Assembly: GCF_012516435.1 (NCBI RefSeq)
Contig: NZ_CP051216.1
Span: forward strand, 1,614,001-1,678,000
Direction of reading: 5' to 3'
Origin: Pseudodesulfovibrio sp. zrk46
GTDB taxonomy: Bacteria; Desulfobacterota; Desulfovibrionia; Desulfovibrionales; Desulfovibrionaceae
Length of the DNA: 64,000 nt
Shown: piece after piece, positions 59,314-64,000 of the stretch
How positions within the stretch are numbered: position 1 is the first letter of the stretch
How the letters are laid out: each line of letters starts with the position of its first letter
Program-made: the position numbers and the translations under genes
The notes under the pieces: model-generated
Told to the model about the DNA's origin: nothing
What the model saw: only the letters and a program-made list of their open reading frames with translations
Databases searched by the model: none

Positions 59314-61737
59314 TTATTTTTCTTCTTCGCCTTCGATGGGCCGGGTGTAACCGCAACCCTTCTTGGGGCAGGCGATGTGCTCGCCCTTGTCTTTGGTCGT
59401 CTTGCGCGTGAGGATCGGATGCTCGCACTTGGGACATGGCTCGTTGATGGGCCAGTTCCAGACAGCGTAATCACACTGCGGGTAGGTGGAGCAGGAGTAG
59501 AAGAGCTTGCCTCGGCGCGAGGACTTCTCGACCAGCTCGCCTTTGCAGCCTTCCTTGGGACAGGGCACGCCTGTGGAGAAGGGCGCGGCGTAGGTGCAAT
59601 CCGGGTAGTTGGAGCAGGCGATGAAGCGGGAGCCGGTGCGCGCCTTCTTGAGGAGCAGTTCGCCGCCGCATTCGGGACAGGTGCCGACAACCTTGGGCTT
59701 CTCGGATTCGATGACCTTGATCTTGCCGTTCTCGTCGCGCTCGAAGTTGACGATGTTCTTGCAGTCCGGATAGCCGGTACAGCCGAGGAACTCGCCACGG
59801 CGGGACTGCTTGATGGCCATGGGGCGTCCGCACTTGTCGCACTTGACGCCGGTATCTTCGGGCTTCTCGCGTTCCACGACCTGAATGTTGCCCTGCTCGT
59901 CGCGGGTGAAGTTCTTGATGGTGCGACAGGCGGGGAAGCCGGTGCAACCAAGGAACTCGCCGGTCTTGCCGAACTTGATGGCCATGGGCTTGCCGCAGTT
60001 CTCGCACATGATGTCGGTTTCCTGCTGCGAGCGGGCCATCTCGGTGCGGGCTTTATCCAGCGTGGGATAGAAGTCGCCACCAAAGTCATTGAGGAGCCTG
60101 ATCCAGTCCTGCTTGCCGGCGGCCACGTCATCGAGGAGATTTTCCATCTGCGCGGTGAAGCCGACATCCATGAGGGCCTGGAAGTGTTCCGAGAGCTGAT
60201 CGGAAACAGTGAAACCGAGTTCCGTGGGCACGAAACGCTTCTCTTCCTGACGGGCGTACTCACGATCCAGCAGAGTGGAGATGATGGCCGCGTAGGTGGA
60301 GGGGCGTCCGATGCCGAGTTCTTCCAGCGTCTTGACCAGCGAGGCTTCAGAGAAGCGCGGCGGCGGCTGGGTGAACTTCTGTTCTTTCTTCAGCTCGTTG
60401 AGATTGAGGACGTCGCCTTCGGCCAGCTTGGGCAGCTCGGTGTCGTCTTCGGATTTGGCCTTGTCCATGGCAGCCAGGAAGCCAGGGAAGAGCAGACGCT
60501 CGCCCTTGGCGCGCCACTGGGTGCGGGGAGCCTTGACCAGAACCGTGGTGTCCCAGAAGGTCGCCACAGCCATCTGGGAAGCGACGAAACGCTGCCAGAT
60601 GAGGCGGTAGAGCTTGTACTGCTCGGCCGGGAGATAGGATTTGACGTCGTCCGGAGTGATGGTGACGTCAACAGGGCGGATGGCTTCGTGCGCGTCCTGT
60701 GCGCCGCCCTTGGTTTTGAAATTGCGGGTCTTGGGCGGATAGTAGTCGCCGCCGAACTTGTCGAGGATCAACTGCTTGGCCGCGTCCTGCGCATCCTTGG
60801 CAATACGGACTGAGTCGGTACGCATGTAAGTGATCAGAGCGGTGGTGCCGCGCGCGCCGAGCTCAACACCTTCGTAGAGGCGCTGGGCAATGGACATGGT
60901 GCGTTTGGCAGAATAGCCCATGCGACGGTTGGCGTCCTGCTGCAGGGTGGAGGTGATGTACGGCGGCAGGGGAGAGCGCTTGCGCTGCTTCTCCTGCACG
61001 GAGTCCACCTTGAACTCGCCGTTCTCCAGCTCTTCCTGCAAGGTCTCGGCCTCGGACTGAGTACCGATGTGGTTGACGCCCGGCTTGACGGCCTTCTCTT
61101 CCAGCTTGTGCAGGTCCATCCAGAAGGGCGGCGGGTTGGTGCCTTCGAGCAATACCTTGAACGGCCAGTATTCGTCGGCCCGGAATGCACGGCGTTCCTT
61201 TTCGCGCTCCACCAGAATCTTGAGGGCAACGGACTGGACTCGACCGGCCGAGATGCCTCGTTTGACGTTTTTCCAGAGGATGGGGGAAATCTTATAACCC
61301 ACCAGACGGTCAAGGATACGGCGAGCCTGCTGGGAATCGAACAGGTCCTCGTTGAGTTCCTGTGCGTCCTCAAGGGCCGCTTTGACCGCACGGGCGGTAA
61401 TTTCGTTGAAGGTGATGCGGCGTACATTTTCGTTCACCGGCTTGATCAGCTCGGCAACGTGCCACGCAATGGCCTCACCCTCGCGGTCGGGGTCAGGAGC
61501 GAGGAAGACGGTGTCCGCCTTCTTTGCTGCGGCCTTCAGACGTTTGACCACGTCCTCCTTGCCTTTGATGACTTCATACTGCGGGGCGAAGTCGTTCTCC
61601 TCATCCACACCCAGATCGCGGGTGGGCAGGTCACGGACGTGACCGACAGAGGCGTCCACGATGTAATCCTTTCCAAGGAATTTGGAGATGGTTTTAACTT
61701 TGGCAGGGGACTCAACGATGATTAAATCTTTCGGCAT
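59314..61737 (-). CDS. topA: DNA topoisomerase I
   Basis: An 807-residue type IA topoisomerase. The Toprim domain is at 1-140 (LIIVESPAKVKTISKFLG, then LAPDPDREGEAIAWH), and the active Tyr is in ALITYMRTDSVRIA (about residue 300). The C-terminal 230 residues hold five four-cysteine zinc-ribbon repeats: CENCGKPM, CDKCGRPM, CPECGGEL, CPKEGCKGEL and CPKCEHPI with their second Cys pairs. It relaxes negative supercoils. The start is ATG at 61737 with only a weak ribosome site. Confidence 0.97.
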   Translation of the reverse strand: MPKDLIIVESPAKVKTISKFLGKDYIVDASVGHVRDLPTRDLGVDEENDFAPQYEVIKGKEDVVKRLKAAAKKADTVFLAPDPDREGEAIAWHVAELIKPVNENVRRITFNEITARAVKAALEDAQELNEDLFDSQQARRILDRLVGYKISPILWKNVKRGISAGRVQSVALKILVEREKERRAFRADEYWPFKVLLEGTNPPPFWMDLHKLEEKAVKPGVNHIGTQSEAETLQEELENGEFKVDSVQEKQRKRSPLPPYITSTLQQDANRRMGYSAKRTMSIAQRLYEGVELGARGTTALITYMRTDSVRIAKDAQDAAKQLILDKFGGDYYPPKTRNFKTKGGAQDAHEAIRPVDVTITPDDVKSYLPAEQYKLYRLIWQRFVASQMAVATFWDTTVLVKAPRTQWRAKGERLLFPGFLAAMDKAKSEDDTELPKLAEGDVLNLNELKKEQKFTQPPPRFSEASLVKTLEELGIGRPSTYAAIISTLLDREYARQEEKRFVPTELGFTVSDQLSEHFQALMDVGFTAQMENLLDDVAAGKQDWIRLLNDFGGDFYPTLDKARTEMARSQQETDIMCENCGKPMAIKFGKTGEFLGCTGFPACRTIKNFTRDEQGNIQVVEREKPEDTGVKCDKCGRPMAIKQSRRGEFLGCTGYPDCKNIVNFERDENGKIKVIESEKPKVVGTCPECGGELLLKKARTGSRFIACSNYPDCTYAAPFSTGVPCPKEGCKGELVEKSSRRGKLFYSCSTYPQCDYAVWNWPINEPCPKCEHPILTRKTTKDKGEHIACPKKGCGYTRPIEGEEEK

Positions 61738-62176
61738 GCTTTCACTCTTGGCCGCACTGTTGGGGGAAACACAACCGCCTCAACGACCGATTAAATGATT
61801 GGGCCGAGGGCAATAGCCCTGCGACACTCCTTTGATGGGGTCGTATGCACGTAGAAACGGCAGGTAGTCAAGCCTCTATATATAGATAATAGGTGAATTG
61901 TGTTATTTTCCCGGTTCTGTAATGGATCTTTTCTCTCTTTTTCATGGGGTGGAGAGGTTTTTTATGCAATTATTTTGGTTGCTAAGGAGGTGCTGCAGTA
62001 AAAAGAACTGCTACTGGAGTAAATTTCTGAAAATCAAACAGTTGTTTTGATATGTGACAGTATGTTCACGTCATTGTCGCAGCCTGGACATCTTCGCCAC
62101 GGAATCGTTGGGAAAACAGTCTGGTTTAACCCTAGAAAGAGGGATCGATAACCAATTTGTTTGAAAGGAGATTGTC
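61738..62176. other. Intergenic region between topA and the Tat-exported HD protein gene
   Basis: 439 nt, lower in GC than the genes. It holds one possible small gene (61964-62050), an isolated AAGGAGG at 61984 that is not followed by a start codon, and presumably promoters for both neighbours. I see no palindrome strong enough to call. Confidence 0.4.
61964..62050 (+). CDS. Possible 28-residue Cys- and Lys-rich small protein
   Basis: ATG at 61964 is preceded at 6 nt by GGAGAGG and opens a 28-codon frame with a hydrophobic start (MQLFWLLRRCC) and a basic remainder (KKNCYWSKFLKIKQLF). A tiny membrane-associated peptide is conceivable. Length is too short for coding statistics, so this stays a weak call. 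Confidence 0.2.
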   Translation: MQLFWLLRRCCSKKNCYWSKFLKIKQLF

Positions 62177-63307
62177 ATGTCTGCTGATATCTTGAACCGT
62201 CGTGATTTTCTGAAGCTGGGCGTGGCTGTTGGGGCTGCCGCTGCCGTGACTTCCGTGTCCGCTCCCTCTTTTGCCGCCACTTCCTGCACTTCCCTCTCCA
62301 AATGTATGGAGATGACCCCGGTGGAGATGGCCGAGGCTTCCGGTGCCGTGACCGCATCGTGGCGCAACGTCCGTCATGCCGCGGCCGAGATTCGCAACCC
62401 CGCCATCCGTCATCGTGTGGAAGCCATTCTGGAGAATCCCGTGCCGACCCTGACCAAGGGCATGGGGCGTTCCGACAAGAAAGCCATCTACAAGGAACTG
62501 TCCTCCAAAGGGCTCATCAAAGGCGTAAAGGAAGCAGATTTTCTGCCGCCGGTTTCCAGTTACTCCGAGGCTCCTCAACCTTTCTATTCCGCCCCGGGCA
62601 GCGGCTACCAGAGTCACCATTCCTACCCCGGCGGTCTCGCCACCCACACCGACCTGAATGTGCGCGTGTCCATGGCCCTCTATGATGGCTACCGCGACGT
62701 CTATAGCTACATGCTGGACCGCGACGTGGTCATCGCGGCGCAGGTGCTTCACGATCTGCACAAGCCGTGGGTCTTCCAGTGGGACAAGAACGGTGAATCC
62801 CGTGGCGAGCAGAAATTGGCCGGTACTGGCGAACACCACCCTCTCGGTGTGGCCGAGTCCATCGTGCGCGGCCTGCCCGCCGAGGTCTGTGTGGCGCAGG
62901 CATGTGCCCACAATCATCCCCGTACTCCCGAAGACGAAGCACAGGTGGTGGGCTGGATTCAGGCCGCGTCCATCATCGCAGGAGTCGATCCCGTGAAATA
63001 TGGACTGCTGGAAAAGGGAGGCAAGACCCTGCCCCTGCCGCGTCGTCAGGAAGGGTTCGTGACCCACCTCGGCGACCACGACTGGGTGCTGACCGTTCCG
63101 GCTGCCAAATGGATCATTCCGGTCATGGGCAAGGTGGCCGTGCGTGACTACGGCATCTCCGAGGGCGACCTGACCAAAAAGCCGTTCAACCAGTTCCGCA
63201 ATTATGTTTTCTCTCAGGCTCCCATCATGTCCCTGTACGAAATCTACGCCGCACAGGGCGAAGCCGAGCTCGTCCGTACTGTCCACTCCATTGTCGCGCC
63301 AGCCTAG
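62177..63307 (+). CDS. Tat-exported HD-domain-like phosphohydrolase
   Basis: 376 residues. The N-terminus NRRDFLKLGVAVGAAAAV is a twin-arginine signal with a cleavage site near SFA-AT (residue 33). The mature part carries His/Asp motifs in the order and spacing of HD-superfamily metal-dependent phosphohydrolases: HHSYPGGLATHT (147-158), VLHDLHKPW (190-198), GEHHPLG (219-225) and CAHNHPR (243-249). Export by Tat means that it folds, probably with its metals, before reaching the periplasm. The substrate is unknown. AAGGAG lies 7 nt before the ATG, and a terminator follows. It is not near any gene that hints at a pathway. Confidence 0.72.
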   Translation: MSADILNRRDFLKLGVAVGAAAAVTSVSAPSFAATSCTSLSKCMEMTPVEMAEASGAVTASWRNVRHAAAEIRNPAIRHRVEAILENPVPTLTKGMGRSDKKAIYKELSSKGLIKGVKEADFLPPVSSYSEAPQPFYSAPGSGYQSHHSYPGGLATHTDLNVRVSMALYDGYRDVYSYMLDRDVVIAAQVLHDLHKPWVFQWDKNGESRGEQKLAGTGEHHPLGVAESIVRGLPAEVCVAQACAHNHPRTPEDEAQVVGWIQAASIIAGVDPVKYGLLEKGGKTLPLPRRQEGFVTHLGDHDWVLTVPAAKWIIPVMGKVAVRDYGISEGDLTKKPFNQFRNYVFSQAPIMSLYEIYAAQGEAELVRTVHSIVAPA

Positions 63308-63332
63308 CGACAATTGGGTTTCCTCCGTAAAG

Positions 63333-63362
63333 AAAGGGGGCCGGCGCACACCGGTCCCCTTT
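63333..63362 (+). terminator. Terminator hairpin after the Tat-exported HD protein gene
   Basis: The stem AAAGGGGGCCGG / CCGGTCCCCTTT (one G-T pair) with a 6-nt loop lies between converging genes. The T-run is short. Confidence 0.7.
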
Positions 63363-63388
63363 CTGCGTATGTATGTTTCCCTAGTGAC

Positions 63389-64000
63389 CTAGAAGTCCGG
63401 AAGCGGCACGTCCTCGCCGAGACTCAGGCTGTCCAGCGCCTGCATCCGCTCCATGTGATCGAAGTGTTTGAAGAAGAACTTGATGTCATTGCCCATGGCG
63501 TTGCCGGTACGGGAGGCATTCCATTCCTGTGCATAGATGAGCGATATCCCGCTGCCCTGATGGTGCTGGCAGGTGACCGTGCCGCAATACATGACCTTGT
63601 ACCCTTCAAGGCAGAGGGCCATGTCGTGATCCATGTCGTCCACCTGTGAAGGGGAGAAGCGAATGTCGAAGCCCGCAGGAATCTTGTTCACCGCGCTGGT
63701 GCGCAGCAGGTGCTGACAGCCCATGACGCTCCGGGTCTCGCGAATGACATCGTACACGCCGTTGTCGTATTGGTCCGGCGGCGCAGGGATGGAGAGCTTA
63801 AGGAGACCGTGGGTGGCCAACGCTACGTGTCGATACAGATACTGGAAGGGCGAAGGCGTCTGCGGATGGACGATCTTGCATCCCACCACGGCGACCTGAT
63901 CGTCGGCCTCGGCTATGGTCAGGAATTGGGCCAGCCAGTCCTTTTGCAGGACCACATCGTCATCGATGAAGGCGATGTACTTGCCTTCCTGCACTTCCGG
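63389..64000 (-). CDS. Family 2 glycosyltransferase, C-terminal part (cut by window edge)
   Basis: About 203 residues of a GT-A type glycosyltransferase, open at its 5' end past the right edge. The visible part begins with EGKYIAFIDDDVVLQKDWL, where DDD is the metal- and nucleotide-sugar-binding DxD motif. DDMDHDMALCLEGYKVMYCG and QHHQGSG follow as in the acceptor-binding half of GT2 enzymes. It probably builds a surface glycan. Neighbours beyond the edge are not visible. Confidence 0.82.
   Translation of the reverse strand, partial: PEVQEGKYIAFIDDDVVLQKDWLAQFLTIAEADDQVAVVGCKIVHPQTPSPFQYLYRHVALATHGLLKLSIPAPPDQYDNGVYDVIRETRSVMGCQHLLRTSAVNKIPAGFDIRFSPSQVDDMDHDMALCLEGYKVMYCGTVTCQHHQGSGISLIYAQEWNASRTGNAMGNDIKFFFKHFDHMERMQALDSLSLGEDVPLPDF

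Overview
The window is a chromosomal segment of a sulfate-reducing deltaproteobacterium of the Desulfovibrio / Pseudodesulfovibrio type. The evidence is a complete dsrMKJOP operon (the membrane complex of dissimilatory sulfite reduction), a Rex repressor beside atpBE, a short MetH, a TunR-type tungstate/molybdate regulator, and high-GC codon use throughout. I saw no rRNA, tRNA, CRISPR array, insertion sequence or prophage. Almost everything looks like core chromosome, with short gaps, many intrinsic terminators and several recognisable operators.

Layout. 0-1.6 kb: an lrp/AsnC-type regulator followed by ald (cut by the left edge), and a small glycine-zipper lipoprotein with a sigma-54-like promoter. 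1.8-3.5 kb: an FmdE-MoeA-like fusion protein behind a perfect CsoR/CstR-type operator. 3.7-9.6 kb: dsrP, O, J, K, M (minus strand), preceded by an RsbRD_N-like sensor protein and a Rex-like site. 9.9-14.4 kb: a multi-PAS diguanylate cyclase, an EamA transporter and a PilZ protein. 14.5-22.0 kb: a compact seven-gene minus-strand cluster led by an RpoH-type sigma factor and ending with rpiB, tkt and glpX. 22.5-27.9 kb: metH behind a SahR-like palindrome, a TlpA-like lipoprotein, an acetyltransferase, hpt and an acidic zinc-ribbon membrane protein. 28.2-30.1 kb: atpZ, atpI, atpB and atpE, followed by rex. 31-36.8 kb: an orphan response regulator, a small unknown protein, a DegT aminotransferase with a DUF3089 hydrolase, hisI-hisG and a methyltransferase. 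36.8-43.9 kb: a radical SAM protein, then the elongasome genes mreB, mreC, mreD, mrdA and rodA, and a bactofilin. 44.0-49.8 kb: the second ATP synthase cluster (b', b, delta, alpha, gamma, beta, epsilon). 50.1-56.5 kb: a histidine-utilisation operon, hutC-U-I-G-H, with a 24-bp operator palindrome. 56.5-59.3 kb: modB and modA (no modC) divergent from tunR. 59.3-61.7 kb: topA. 62.2-63.3 kb: a Tat-exported HD-type protein. The right edge holds a family 2 glycosyltransferase fragment.

How it fits together. Energy conservation dominates. The dsr membrane complex and both halves of the F1Fo ATP synthase lie within 46 kb, and Rex-like sites sit before the dsr cluster, before atpZ and before rex itself, which suggests NADH/NAD+-dependent coordination. 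The c subunit carries residues expected of a Na+-binding ring. The hut operon would supply glutamate and ammonia from histidine. The least explained items are the FmdE-MoeA fusion under a persulfide/copper-type operator, the RsbRD_N-like protein attached to dsrMKJOP, the Cys-rich tail on DsrP, and the periplasmic HD protein. Functional calls rest on reading motifs by eye, with no database search.
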